NCBI GenBank assembly: GCA_023436885.1
Contig: JAEZHI010000034.1
Span: 124,001 to 188,000 of the forward strand
Origin: Pseudomonadota bacterium
GTDB taxonomy: Bacteria; Pseudomonadota; Alphaproteobacteria; Rhizobiales; Pleomorphomonadaceae
Direction of reading: 5' to 3'
Length of the DNA: 64,000 nt
The notes below the pieces were generated by a model. It ran no database searches, was not told the origin of the DNA, and saw nothing but the letters and a program-made list of their open reading frames with translations. Positions 1 through 8,435 of this stretch are shown piece by piece (position 1 is the first letter of the stretch; every line of letters begins with the position of its first letter). Made by a program: the position numbers and the translations under genes.

Positions 1-210
1 AGGACGGGTGAGACCTATCGCCTCGGAGATACGGTCGAGGTGCGTCTCATCGAGGCAGCGCCTTTTGCGGGCGCGTTGCGCTTCGAGATGATGTCGGAAG
101 GCAGTGCCGGGCGGCCGCTTGGCCGAGGTGCCGCCATGCGCGCTGCCAAGGCGCGCAAGGACCGCGAGCGCAAGGAACGAATGAGCAAGGTGAGGCGCGG
201 CGGTCGCTAA
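1..210 (+). CDS. rnr: Ribonuclease R, C-terminal end (partial)
   Basis: Reading frame 1 is open from the first base and stops with TAA at 208-210, giving the last 69 residues of a protein that starts outside the window. The first half reads like the end of an S1 RNA-binding domain (YRLGDTVEVRL, then GALRFEM). The second half is a basic tail rich in Arg and Lys, as found at the end of RNase R, a processive 3'-5' exoribonuclease that degrades structured RNA. The catalytic RNB domain is not visible, so the family call rests on the C-terminus only. The gene converges on the CoA-binding protein at 231-659. Confidence 0.7.
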   Translation, partial: RTGETYRLGDTVEVRLIEAAPFAGALRFEMMSEGSAGRPLGRGAAMRAAKARKDRERKERMSKVRRGGR

Positions 211-230
211 AGTCGCCGCGCCATTCCCGG

Positions 231-659
231 TCAAACGCCGAGGCGCGGCCCCTCGATGGCAGGGCAGCGGTCCATGACGACCTTGACGCCCTTTGCCTCG
301 GCACGCTCGAAGCCCGCTTCATTGATGACACCGAGCTGCAGCCAGATCGTCTTCGGCTTCACAGGCAGCGCGAGCGCCTCATCTATGGTATCGCCAGCAG
401 CCTCGGAATTGCGGAACACGTCGACCATGTCGATTTCCGCCGGCACTTCGGCCAGACTGGCGTAGACCTTCCGGCCCTGCAGCTCCTGCCCTGCCAGCCC
501 AGGATTGATGGGATAGACTTCGTAGCCACGGCCGATCAGAAAACCCATGACACCATAGACGGCGCGCGATGGATTCTGGCTGGCGCCAACCACGGCGATA
601 GTCCGCGTCTCCTCGAGAATGCTGGTGATGTCGTCGTCGGTCTTGCCGTCGATAGCCAT
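231..659 (-). CDS. CoA-binding domain protein (YccU-like)
   Basis: This 142-residue protein is a single Rossmann-type CoA-binding domain. A glycine-containing nucleotide loop follows the first strand (TIAVVGASQNPSRA, about residues 23-36), and later segments (YEVYPINPG, VDVFRN, KTIWLQLGV, GVKVVMDRCP) are typical of the YccU family. These proteins resemble the CoA-binding part of succinyl-CoA synthetase alpha but lack the ligase domain, and their role is unknown. I chose the ATG at 659 because an AAGGAG motif lies about nine bases upstream; the in-frame GTG at 668 touches that motif. The gene is monocistronic or loosely linked to the VOC gene upstream. Confidence 0.85.
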   Translation of the reverse strand: MAIDGKTDDDITSILEETRTIAVVGASQNPSRAVYGVMGFLIGRGYEVYPINPGLAGQELQGRKVYASLAEVPAEIDMVDVFRNSEAAGDTIDEALALPVKPKTIWLQLGVINEAGFERAEAKGVKVVMDRCPAIEGPRLGV

Positions 660-681
660 CGGGGACACTCCTTTTTGCGAT

Positions 682-1116
682 TCAAAGTGTCACTATGCCA
701 TGATCGTCGACCTTGACGAAAGGATTGTAGGCCACTTCCCAGAGATGGCCGTCGGGATCGGCGAAATAGCCCGAGTACCCGCCCCAGAACACTCTCTGTG
801 GCTTCTTCTTCAGCGTCGCCCCCGCCGCAAGCGCATGCGACATGGCCGCGTCCACCGCTTCCTCGGATGGATAGTTGTGGGCGAGCGTCACGCCATCGAA
901 ACCATGACCGTCGTCGGCAACCGCGGCATCTTCGGCAAGCAGTCCCCTGGGAAAGAGTGACAGCACCAGCGAACCGATCTGAAAGAACACAATGTTTTCG
1001 CTAGAGCCCGGGCCAGCCGTGAAGCCAAGCGCCTCGTAGAAGGCGCGTGAGCGCTGGAGATCGGCAACGCCGAGAGCGATGATCGATACGGTAGAAAAAT
1101 GCTGGCTTCCGGGCAT
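682..1116 (-). CDS. VOC family (glyoxalase-like) protein
   Basis: The 144-residue product has the two beta-alpha-beta-beta-beta modules of the vicinal-oxygen-chelate superfamily. The first module starts at ISIIALGVADLQRSRAFYEALGF, and the second ends in GYFADPDGHLWEVAYNP, where the Glu is the usual metal ligand. The family includes glyoxalase I, dioxygenases and antibiotic-binding proteins, and nothing here identifies the substrate. A GGAG motif six bases before the ATG supports the start. It lies just upstream of the CoA-binding gene on the same strand and is divergent from fabG. Confidence 0.8.
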   Translation of the reverse strand: MPGSQHFSTVSIIALGVADLQRSRAFYEALGFTAGPGSSENIVFFQIGSLVLSLFPRGLLAEDAAVADDGHGFDGVTLAHNYPSEEAVDAAMSHALAAGATLKKKPQRVFWGGYSGYFADPDGHLWEVAYNPFVKVDDHGIVTL

Positions 1117-1319
1117 AGGTCTCTCCTTTTTCTCGGGTCCATTTTAGCGCGCAACAATTCCATGCGCGTCAGCAGTCTTGAACTAAACGTCCCGCAGATA
1201 ACCTGCAAATGCGGGAAAACTGGCCCTGGATGCTTGACTCGGCGCGGCCGACGTGGTGTCAGGCGCGTCAGCAAGGAGCCGGCCTTGACCGGCTAACCGC
1301 AAGAACGAGGTGGAGAGCC

Positions 1320-2057
1320 ATGTTCGACTTGACTGGAATGACGGCGCTTGTAACCGGCGCCTCCGGCGGCATCGGTGGCGCGATCGCCACGGCACTGCAC
1401 ACGCAAGGTGCGAAGGTGGCACTTTCCGGAACGCGGCTTGCACCGCTCGAAGAACTGGCCGGCCGGCTGGGCGACCGCACCCATATCGTGACCGCCAATC
1501 TCTCCGACCGCGCCGACGTGGACCGGCTGTTCACCGAAGCCGAGGCAGCTCTTGGTCAGGTCGACATCCTGATCAACAATGCGGGCATCACGCGCGACGG
1601 CCTGTTCATGCGCATGAAGGACGAGGACTGGGATCAAGTGATCGAGGTCAACCTCACCTCTGGCTTCCGCCTCGCCCGTGCCGCTATCAAGGGCATGATG
1701 AAGCGCCGTTTCGGTCGCATCGTCGGTATCACCTCGATCGTCGGCGTCACAGGCAATCCGGGTCAGGGCAACTATGCGGCGGCGAAGGCCGGCATGATCG
1801 GCATGACCAAGGCACTGGCGGCCGAAGTGGCGACGCGCGGCATCACGGCGAACTGTGTGGCGCCCGGGTTCATCGAGACCGCGATGACCGACGCGCTCAA
1901 TGACAAACAGAAGGAAGGCACGCTGGCAGCCGTACCGATGGGCCGACTGGGCACGTCGGACGAGATCGCCGCCGCCTGCGTCTACCTTGCGAGCCGTGAG
2001 GCGTCTTACGTCACCGGCCAGACGTTGCACGTCAACGGCGGCATGGCCATGATCTGA
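1320..2057 (+). CDS. fabG: 3-oxoacyl-[ACP] reductase FabG
   Basis: This 245-residue short-chain dehydrogenase catalyses the NADPH-dependent reduction of 3-oxoacyl-ACP in type II fatty acid synthesis. It has the TGASGGIG cofactor loop near residue 13, the NNAG motif, the catalytic Ser (ITSIVG), the YAAAK active-site Tyr/Lys, and the family ending YVTGQTLHVNGGMAMI. The ATG at 1320 has GGAG five bases upstream, and the length matches FabG. The open frame extends further upstream but shows no family similarity there. It is followed by acpP and fabF, the normal order. fabD, the usual upstream partner, is absent. Confidence 0.95.
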   Translation: MFDLTGMTALVTGASGGIGGAIATALHTQGAKVALSGTRLAPLEELAGRLGDRTHIVTANLSDRADVDRLFTEAEAALGQVDILINNAGITRDGLFMRMKDEDWDQVIEVNLTSGFRLARAAIKGMMKRRFGRIVGITSIVGVTGNPGQGNYAAAKAGMIGMTKALAAEVATRGITANCVAPGFIETAMTDALNDKQKEGTLAAVPMGRLGTSDEIAAACVYLASREASYVTGQTLHVNGGMAMI

Positions 2058-2062
2058 ACAAC

Positions 2063-2089
2063 CGTCTGGCCGAGAGCCTCGACCAGACG
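2063..2089 (+). terminator. Hairpin terminator after fabG
   Basis: An inverted repeat begins five bases after the fabG stop. The outer arms CGTCTGG/CCAGACG (7 bp) enclose CGAG/CTCG with one mismatch and a three-base loop. Only a weak T run (caattt) follows, so termination may be partial. Confidence 0.55.
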
Positions 2090-2571
2090 CAATTTCAAGG
2101 GTTTCGCGGATGGTAAAAGAACCGTTCGCGATCATCGGCGGTTTCGCCGGCATATTCGGTTCTAATTGAAATATTCGAACGACCAGAATATGCCCAAGCA
2201 ATTGACTCCGGAGGATTTCCTTTCCGATCAGACGAATTCGTCCGATTGGGAAATGCTCTGGGGGCCGCTAGTCATCAGGGGCGAAGTGTGTTACCAAGCC
2301 CGCGATCTGATCGGGAACTGTTCTAGGACCCGCCCGAAGGTCGTGAGCACGAGCATTGGCTGAGATCGCCACGATTTTCCGAAGGGTTCGGACTTGTTCG
2401 GCCCCGGGGGCGGGCGATCGGACCAACCGGGGGGTGGTGCTGCAAGGCACTCGCATGCTCGACACCTTCGGTAGCCGGTCTCCGCCAAACGGCTTCGCGG
2501 TTGCGAGGCAGAGTGGCGAAGAGCCGACGTCCCGTTCGGCATTGGATTTGGACTAATAAGGATCCGTGAAC
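2090..2571. other. fabG-acpP intergenic region
   Basis: About 480 bases separate the fabG hairpin from acpP. A 57-codon frame (2190-2363, plus strand) has no Shine-Dalgarno sequence and no recognisable motif, so I do not call it. A short CCGAA/TTCGG hairpin lies at about 2379-2391. The stretch probably contains the acpP promoter, which is usually strong, but no clear -35/-10 pair stands out. Confidence 0.5.
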
Positions 2572-2808
2572 ATGAGCGAAGTCGCTGAAAAGGTGAAGAA
2601 CATCGTCATTGACCACTTGGGCGTTGATGCCGACAAGGTGGTTCTCGAAGCTTCCTTCATCGAAGACCTGGGTGCTGACTCTCTCGACACTGTCGAGCTG
2701 GTTATGGCCTTCGAAGAAGCCTTCGGCGTCGAGATCCCCGACGATGCCGCCGAGACGATCCTGACGGTCGGCGACGCCGTCAAGTTCCTCGAGAAGGCGA
2801 CGGCCTGA
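2572..2808 (+). CDS. acpP: Acyl carrier protein
   Basis: This is a 78-residue acidic protein that carries growing acyl chains on 4'-phosphopantetheine. The attachment serine is in the DSLD motif (GADSLDTVELVMAFEE), and the remainder matches rhizobial AcpP closely. I chose ATG 2572 because AAGGA lies nine bases upstream; an in-frame GTG at 2566 is only about three bases from that motif. It is transcribed with, or just ahead of, fabF but has its own terminator-like hairpin downstream, which would allow excess AcpP production. Confidence 0.97.
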   Translation: MSEVAEKVKNIVIDHLGVDADKVVLEASFIEDLGADSLDTVELVMAFEEAFGVEIPDDAAETILTVGDAVKFLEKATA

Positions 2809-2828
2809 TTTCCGGACGCGTTCGGCAG

Positions 2829-2863
2829 GAAAGCAGTTCCTCACCAAGGGACTGCTTTCTTTG
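2829..2863 (+). terminator. Rho-independent terminator after acpP
   Basis: AAAGCAGT at 2830-2837 pairs with ACTGCTTT at 2851-2858. Three more inner pairs extend the stem, and CTTT follows. It lies between acpP and fabF and could set the acpP:fabF transcript ratio. Confidence 0.75.
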
Positions 2864-3034
2864 CTTGGCAGCGCGTTCTTGGGACCTAGGCAAACCTGCT
2901 CAGCTTGATCAGTTTGATCGATCTACGGCAGCATAAAGGCCCCTTCGCACCGTCAATTGCGTCCCGTTGCGCGTGTCCTCCCCATGGCGGCGACGGACCC
3001 GGCGGAGACGAACAACAGGGAGGCTCTCGTCCAA

Positions 3035-4297
3035 ATGAGACGAGTCGTCATCACCGGTCTCGGCATGGTCACGCCGCTCGGCTGCGGCGTCGAGCAGAAC
3101 TGGGCTGCCATCAAGGCAGGCAAAAGCGGCGTCCGCCGCATCGAATCCTTCCCCGTGGATGATATTGCTTGCCAAATCGCCGGCATTATCCCGCGCGGTG
3201 ATGGTACAAACGGCACCTTCAATCCCGATCTCGCCATGGATCCCAAGGATCAGCGCAAGGTCGACGATTTCATCATCTTCGCCTTGGAAGCCGCCCGCCA
3301 GGCGGTGGAAGACAGCGGATGGAAGCCGACTGACTATGAAGATCAGGCGCGCTCGGGTGTGCTCGTCGGCTCGGGTATCGGCGGCATCAACGGCATCGTC
3401 GAAGCCGGTTACACGTTGCGCGACAAGGGGCCGCGCCGCGTCTCTCCGTTCTTCATTCCCGGCCGGCTGATCAACCTCACCGCTGGCTACATCTCGATCG
3501 CCCATGGCTACAAGGGCCCGAACTCGTCGGTTGTCACCGCCTGTTCGACCGGCTCACACGCCATAGGCGATGCCGCGCGGCTCATCGCTAATGACGAGGC
3601 CGATGTGATGATCGCCGGTGGCTCGGAAAGCCCGGTCTGCCGCATCTCGCTCGCCGGCTTTGCTTCGATGAAGGCGCTCTGCTTCACCTTCAACGATCGC
3701 CCGGAACAGGGCTCGCGTCCTTATGATCGTGACCGCGATGGTTTCGTGATGGGCGAAGGTGCCGGTGTCGTCGTCGTAGAAGAGCTCGAACACGCCAAGA
3801 AGCGTGGCGCTACCATCTATGGCGAGATCGTCGGCTACGGCATGTCGGGCGACGCCTATCATATTACCGCCCCCTCCGAGGATGGTGACGGCGCCTACCG
3901 CTGCATGAAGGCAGCTCTGCGTCACGCCAAGATTTCCCCCGAAGAGATCGGCTACGTCAACGCGCATGGTACGTCGACCATGGCCGACGGCATCGAGGTG
4001 GGCGCCGTCGAGCGTGTGTTCGGCGATGCTGCCAAGAACCTGTCCATGTCGTCGACCAAATCGATGACCGGCCATCTTCTGGGAGCCGCCGGCGCGATTG
4101 AGGCGATCTATTCAACGCTCGCCGTGCGCGACGGCATCCTGCCGCCGACCATCAACCTCGACAATCCCAACGTCGAGACTCCGATCGATCTGGTGCCTCA
4201 CAAAGCCAAGGAAAAGAAGCTGCGCTACGCGCTCTCCAACTCCTTCGGCTTCGGCGGCACCAATGCTTCGCTGATCGTCAAGGCGTTCGAAGGCTGA
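3035..4297 (+). CDS. fabF: 3-oxoacyl-[ACP] synthase II (KAS II)
   Basis: The 420-residue condensing enzyme elongates acyl-ACP with malonyl-ACP. The catalytic triad is visible as Cys in VTACSTGSH, His in NAHGTST and His in SMTGHLLGAAG, with the C-terminal glycine-rich loop GFGGTNAS. The start at MRRVVITGLGMVTPLG matches the family, and the frame continues upstream only as unrelated sequence. It follows acpP and precedes mltG, the common alphaproteobacterial order fabG-acpP-fabF-mltG. A strong hairpin after the stop separates it from mltG. Confidence 0.96.
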   Translation: MRRVVITGLGMVTPLGCGVEQNWAAIKAGKSGVRRIESFPVDDIACQIAGIIPRGDGTNGTFNPDLAMDPKDQRKVDDFIIFALEAARQAVEDSGWKPTDYEDQARSGVLVGSGIGGINGIVEAGYTLRDKGPRRVSPFFIPGRLINLTAGYISIAHGYKGPNSSVVTACSTGSHAIGDAARLIANDEADVMIAGGSESPVCRISLAGFASMKALCFTFNDRPEQGSRPYDRDRDGFVMGEGAGVVVVEELEHAKKRGATIYGEIVGYGMSGDAYHITAPSEDGDGAYRCMKAALRHAKISPEEIGYVNAHGTSTMADGIEVGAVERVFGDAAKNLSMSSTKSMTGHLLGAAGAIEAIYSTLAVRDGILPPTINLDNPNVETPIDLVPHKAKEKKLRYALSNSFGFGGTNASLIVKAFEG

Positions 4298-4325
4298 TCC
4301 TAGATCAGCGGAAGCTGATAAAGAT

Positions 4326-4355
4326 GGCCCGTCGGTCTCGTCCGGCGGGCCTTTT
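4326..4355 (+). terminator. Rho-independent terminator after fabF
   Basis: GGCCCGTCGG (4326-4335) pairs with CCGGCGGGCC (4342-4351), a 10-bp stem with one G-T pair and a six-base loop. TTTT follows directly, making this a textbook intrinsic terminator. Confidence 0.85.
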
Positions 4356-4538
4356 GATTCGATTGGCGAAAGCTGTGGCAATCATCGAAGCGACGCTTGC
4401 CAACGCTGGAGGTGAAGTGTTGCTTGAAGACTCGCCCGAACGGGCCGGGAGACGCGTCGCCCAGTGGCTTGCGCATCTGAACGGCCGTCGTTCCGTGCTG
4501 CTGCCACAATCGTGGGCGGAAGTGACGGACCGCGCCCC

Positions 4539-5858
4539 ATGAAGAGATCAAGGCCCATGGACGATAGGCAGGACGCAACCGACACCACCGAAGAGACAAA
4601 GACTCGGGTCAACCCGAAGAGTCCTCGGGAAGCGCTCGCGCCTGAGCAGGCGCCCCCTTTGCCGCGGTCCCGGCGCGCACGAAATCCGATCGTGGTCATC
4701 ATGAATGCCCTGGTGACCCTGCTGTTGCTCGCTGTTCTCGCAGCCGGCGCATTGCTTTATTGGGGCAAGCGTGAGTTCGAGAGGCGTGGTCCGCTGGCGG
4801 TGGAAAAGGTGGTCATCATTCCGGCCGACAGTGGCCTCGTACACATCGCCGACATCCTGGAGACGGAGGGGGTGATCGAAAGCCCCTACGACATGCTGGG
4901 CCACTACATTTTCATCGGCGGTGTGCGTGCCTACCAGCAGCAGGGCAAGCTGAAGGCTGGCGAATATGCGTTCCCGGCCGGCATCAGCATGCGGGGCGTC
5001 ATGAACATGCTGGTGTCGGGCAAGGCAATCCTGCATCAGATCACCTTCCCTGAGGGACTGACGTCCCAGCAGATCGTCGAGCGGCTGAAGCAAAGCGACT
5101 TTCTGACCGGCCCGGTCCCGACGGTACCCGCCGAGGGAACGCTGTTGCCGGAAACCTACAGCTTCACGCGCGGCGCCCTTCGAAGCCAGATCCTAGAGCA
5201 GATGAAGACCGCTCACACCAAAGCGCTCGAACAGATCTGGGCCGGACGCAACAACGATCTTCCCTTTTCCGACCCGAAGGAACTGGTGACGCTCGCCTCG
5301 ATCGTCGAAAAGGAAACCGGCAAGGCCGACGAACGACCGCATGTCGCCTCGGTGTTCCTCAACCGTCTAGAACGCAACATGCGTCTGCAGTCGGACCCGA
5401 CGATCATCTACGGCCTCGTCGGAGGCGCCGGTACACTCGGTAGGCCAATTACCCGTGCTGACATCGACAAACCGACACCTTACAACACCTACCATGTAAA
5501 CGGGCTGCCGCCGGGACCAATCGCCAATCCGGGCCGCGCCGCGCTTGAGGCGGTCGCCAACCCGTCCAACACCAAGGACCTTTACTTCGTCGCTGACGGC
5601 ACTGGCGGCCACATCTTCGCGGCCAGCCTTGTTGAGCACAATCGCAACGTCGTCAAATGGCGCAAGGTCGAGCGCGAGAAGGCTGCGGCCGGCAAGGTCG
5701 ACGTCGACACGAAGGACCCGGACGCCGTCGATCTTCCCCCAGATGCCGACACCGATACTCCACCCGCCGCCAAGGCGCCCGATCCGAACGACCTTCTGGA
5801 TGGCGCAGCCCCGCGCGACCCGTCGCAGCCGGTATTGCCGCTACCAAAGCCCGACTGA
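4539..5858 (+). CDS. mltG: Endolytic murein transglycosylase MltG
   Basis: The 439-residue YceG/MltG protein cleaves nascent glycan strands and terminates peptidoglycan polymerisation. A polar N-terminus is followed by one membrane segment (about residues 50-72, VIMNALVTLLLLAVLAAGALLYW) and a periplasmic YceG domain. The family signature is clear: TLASIVEKETGKADER with the catalytic Glu, LQSDPTIIYG, and YNTYHVNGLPPGPIANPG. The C-terminal tail is proline- and aspartate-rich and low complexity. Two starts are possible (4539 and 4557), and neither has a strong Shine-Dalgarno sequence. The gene follows the fab block, a linkage conserved in relatives. Confidence 0.93.
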   Translation: MKRSRPMDDRQDATDTTEETKTRVNPKSPREALAPEQAPPLPRSRRARNPIVVIMNALVTLLLLAVLAAGALLYWGKREFERRGPLAVEKVVIIPADSGLVHIADILETEGVIESPYDMLGHYIFIGGVRAYQQQGKLKAGEYAFPAGISMRGVMNMLVSGKAILHQITFPEGLTSQQIVERLKQSDFLTGPVPTVPAEGTLLPETYSFTRGALRSQILEQMKTAHTKALEQIWAGRNNDLPFSDPKELVTLASIVEKETGKADERPHVASVFLNRLERNMRLQSDPTIIYGLVGGAGTLGRPITRADIDKPTPYNTYHVNGLPPGPIANPGRAALEAVANPSNTKDLYFVADGTGGHIFAASLVEHNRNVVKWRKVEREKAAAGKVDVDTKDPDAVDLPPDADTDTPPAAKAPDPNDLLDGAAPRDPSQPVLPLPKPD

Positions 5859-5872
5859 GGAATGAAGAAATA

Positions 5873-5898
5873 GAGCGGCGGCCCAAAGACCGCCGCTC
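5873..5898. terminator. Bidirectional terminator between mltG and ubiH-like gene
   Basis: GAGCGGCGG (5873-5881) pairs perfectly with CCGCCGCTC (5890-5898) across an eight-base loop. It sits between two convergent genes, with a T-rich exit on the minus strand and an A-rich one on the plus strand, so it serves the hydroxylase gene best. Confidence 0.75.
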
Positions 5899-5929
5899 GA
5901 AAACACCAGAGACCGAAGAACGGCCGAAG

Positions 5930-7114
5930 CTAGCGGGATCCAAGCCCTGCGCGCATCAGAAGGCGTCTGACAGGCGCAACTTCACGAGCGAACATGAGCC
6001 CGGCGGCACGTGCCAACTGCACCGGTAGAAAGCCGTTCAAAAGCGAGCGGTTCAGTAAATCAACGCCATTCACTCGCCCGGTAACATCGAACCGGCGCGC
6101 CTGTCCGTAGCGCTTGGCGATCGCCTCGCCGTCGAGAATGGAATCCGCCGAAGACTGCCTGGCTCTGCTCACCAGCCCTTCGATTTTCGCGATATCACGA
6201 AGCGTGAGGTTGAACCCCTGCGCGCCGATGGGCGGGAAGCCATGCGCCGCCTCGCCCACCAGAACCACGCGACCGGAAGCCAACTGACGCGCCTGGAAGC
6301 CAGAGAGCGGCCACCGCTGCCGAGGGCTGTCAATCTTGATCGTCCCGAAGGCAGAGCTGGATCTGCGCTCTATCTCCAGTGCAAGCGCCCCGTCATCAAG
6401 CCCATCCATCCGGGCAATTACCTCCGGGCGATCCATCCAGACCAGCGATGAACGGTTGGGGCCATGCGGAACGAAGGTGAACGGTCCGGCTTCCGTATGA
6501 AACTCGACCGACGTGTCATGATGCGGCGCGCTGTGCCTGAGCGTCAGCACAAGAGCCTCCTGGGGATAGCTCCAAGATTTCACGTCGATGCCAATAGCCT
6601 TGCGGACAAGGGAGTTGCGACCGTCAGCCGCAACGATCAGGGCGGCAACCAGCTGTTCGCCGGAGGAAAGAGTAAGCTGGGAGCCCCCTTCGCTCGGGAC
6701 AAAGCTTTGAAATAGCGTTTCGAAGCGTGTGATGCGGTCCTGGCGCGCCGCCACGGCATCGGATAACGCGGCGACCAAGGCACCATTTGCAGCGTTGAAG
6801 CCGAACTCGGTCCGACCGATCTCGTGCGCGTCGAACGTGGTATCAGGAGCCCGAAAAAGACGAGCGGATGCGTCGACGAGTCGCATTTGCTTGAGCGGGG
6901 CTGCAACGGCGGCGAGGCCAGGCCAAACGTCGTGCCGCTTCAAAAAATCGACCGAGCCACCGAGAAGAGCGGTGGTGCGCCAGTCATCGACGGTCGGACG
7001 CGGGGCAACGAGCGCCACTGTCACATCCGCATCGGCAAGGGCGATGGCAGCGGCCAGTCCGGCGGGCCCTCCCCCCACCACGGCGACGTCAAAATGTTGC
7101 GGCGCTTCGCTCAT
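5930..7114 (-). CDS. UbiH/UbiF/COQ6-family FAD monooxygenase
   Basis: The 394-residue flavoprotein has the FAD dinucleotide-binding motif GGGPAGLAAAIAL near the N-terminus, the second FAD motif VLVGEAAHGFPPIGAQGFNLTLRD at about residues 280-305, and a middle ADGRNSLVRK segment. These are hallmarks of the aromatic hydroxylases of ubiquinone synthesis. Which ring position it modifies cannot be told; alphaproteobacteria often have one broad UbiH-like enzyme. ATG 7114 is chosen because CAGGAG lies six bases upstream, while the ATG two codons earlier abuts that motif. It is downstream of the LysR gene on the same strand, 23 bases away. Confidence 0.85.
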   Translation of the reverse strand: MSEAPQHFDVAVVGGGPAGLAAAIALADADVTVALVAPRPTVDDWRTTALLGGSVDFLKRHDVWPGLAAVAAPLKQMRLVDASARLFRAPDTTFDAHEIGRTEFGFNAANGALVAALSDAVAARQDRITRFETLFQSFVPSEGGSQLTLSSGEQLVAALIVAADGRNSLVRKAIGIDVKSWSYPQEALVLTLRHSAPHHDTSVEFHTEAGPFTFVPHGPNRSSLVWMDRPEVIARMDGLDDGALALEIERRSSSAFGTIKIDSPRQRWPLSGFQARQLASGRVVLVGEAAHGFPPIGAQGFNLTLRDIAKIEGLVSRARQSSADSILDGEAIAKRYGQARRFDVTGRVNGVDLLNRSLLNGFLPVQLARAAGLMFAREVAPVRRLLMRAGLGSR

Positions 7115-7137
7115 GGGCATCTCCTGAAACAGGTGCC

Positions 7138-8043
7138 CTATGTGGCCATATCCGCCGTCTTTGACAAGGCCGGTTGCTCGATACCAGTCCGCCCCTCAAA
7201 GAGCGCGGCATGACGGCGGAACAACCTTGTCATGCGATCGACCACCGCACGAATCTCTGGACGATGGCGATCCTCGTTATTCATAACCAGCCAGCTCTTG
7301 TGCCGAAGCTCGGCAACCTCTTCGCCAACCCTTTTGAGATCCGGATCTGCGTCGCCAACGAAACAGGGCAGAACGCCCACGCCAGCGCCCGACAGAATGG
7401 AGTGGCGGAGCCCCTCTGCCCTACTAACCGTGGCGATGAGATTGTTTGGCCATTTCTCGTGGGGATAGCGGAGATAGCGGGAAACCGCCATTTCCTCGGA
7501 TACGGCAATCCAGCGATCCAGATGCTGCTCCGGCATACCGATCGAGGCATAAATGGCGTAGGCCACCTCAGGCAGTCTGACGGCCGCGAGATTGGCTTCC
7601 TCTGGCTCGAAGGCGCGAATGCCGATGTCGGCGCTTCGATGGGCAAGCGAGGCTCGTTCCTCGCCAATGCCGATATCGATGCCGTGCCGGTCTCCCGTCC
7701 GTACCAGTTCGCTGAGGTTGCGCATGAGAAAGCGCGCGCACCAACTGCCGGCGCAGATGCGCACCCTGACAGCGCCACAAAGCCCCGCGTTCCATATTTC
7801 CATTTCCCGCCCGGCGACTTCCATGCCCGCGAGATGGTCGAGCAAGGCCTGGCCACCGCCTGTCAACGAGTAGCCGGACTGGCTGCGCACGAACAGACCG
7901 CATTCCATCTGCCGCTCCAGTTCCAGCATCCGTCTGCCGATGGTGGCACTGGAAAGGCCGATGCGGTCGGCGGCCGCACTGAGGCTACCGGTGCGGGCGA
8001 CAGCCAGGAAGATTTGGTAGGAGTCCCAGGGGATGTTTTTCAT
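7138..8043 (-). CDS. LysR-family transcriptional regulator
   Basis: The 301-residue protein starts with the LysR winged helix (IPWDSYQIFLAVARTGSLSAAADRIGLSSATIGRRMLELE). Its effector domain is less typical, with a family-like RAEGLRHSILSGAGVGVLPCFVGD segment. The family usually binds near its own promoter and controls a divergent gene. Here the divergent neighbour is the small protein at 8127-8291, 83 bases away. The ATG at 8043 gives normal family length; the longer frame upstream reads into the divergent promoter. The effector is unknown. Confidence 0.85.
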   Translation of the reverse strand: MKNIPWDSYQIFLAVARTGSLSAAADRIGLSSATIGRRMLELERQMECGLFVRSQSGYSLTGGGQALLDHLAGMEVAGREMEIWNAGLCGAVRVRICAGSWCARFLMRNLSELVRTGDRHGIDIGIGEERASLAHRSADIGIRAFEPEEANLAAVRLPEVAYAIYASIGMPEQHLDRWIAVSEEMAVSRYLRYPHEKWPNNLIATVSRAEGLRHSILSGAGVGVLPCFVGDADPDLKRVGEEVAELRHKSWLVMNNEDRHRPEIRAVVDRMTRLFRRHAALFEGRTGIEQPALSKTADMAT

Positions 8044-8126
8044 TTCTGCACGCCAAGTTTCAATCCTGCAGAATTGAACCGATTCACACACAGCCGTATC
8101 TAGATGGTGAAACAAGGGAGATCGCC

Positions 8127-8291
8127 ATGAGCCCCGAGCAATATATCCATCTATTTATGCAGCCCAAGCCGAAGAGAAGGTCATTTCCAGATCAAAGTCA
8201 ATATGACTATGAACTGGAGTTGATAGATCCCGGCCAAAGGACCAGCGTCGTCAAGCGAACTGTTCGCTATATCATCGGACTAATTCACTAG
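8127..8291 (+). CDS. Small protein of unknown function (54 aa)
   Basis: A 55-codon frame begins ATG-AGC-CCC and ends TAG at 8289-8291. A strong GGGAG Shine-Dalgarno motif lies six bases before the ATG. The product is basic and polar (MSPEQYIHLFMQPKPKRR at the start, RTVRYIIGLIH at the end), with no membrane helix, signal peptide or cysteines. I do not recognise a family. It is divergent from the LysR gene and is followed by a strong hairpin about 95 bases downstream. A small DUF-type or regulatory peptide controlled by the LysR protein is plausible but is inference. Confidence 0.5.
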   Translation: MSPEQYIHLFMQPKPKRRSFPDQSQYDYELELIDPGQRTSVVKRTVRYIIGLIH

Positions 8292-8386
8292 AAGGCGCTA
8301 ACTTGGAGCGAAAACTCTCAAAATGCGCTGCGTAGAGCAAACGCAGCATGGATGTGCTTTGCCCTTAAGTAGCGACCCAAAATACG

Positions 8387-8416
8387 GAAGGGCGCCAGCT
8401 TCGGCCAGCGCCCTTC
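8387..8416. terminator. Bidirectional terminator before ntrC
   Basis: GAAGGGCGC (8387-8395) pairs perfectly with GCGCCCTTC (8408-8416). On the minus strand the stem is followed by a T-rich run, fitting the end of the dusB-ntrBC transcript. On the plus strand it could end the small-protein transcript. Confidence 0.75.
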
Positions 8417-8435
8417 TCGTTGAGTTGTTACGAGG

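Noticed and set aside
2190..2363. 57-codon frame between fabG and acpP
   Set aside because: No Shine-Dalgarno motif, no recognisable motif, and located in the expected acpP promoter region.
4324..4542. 72-codon frame between fabF and mltG
   Set aside because: It starts inside the fabF terminator hairpin and has no Shine-Dalgarno signal.
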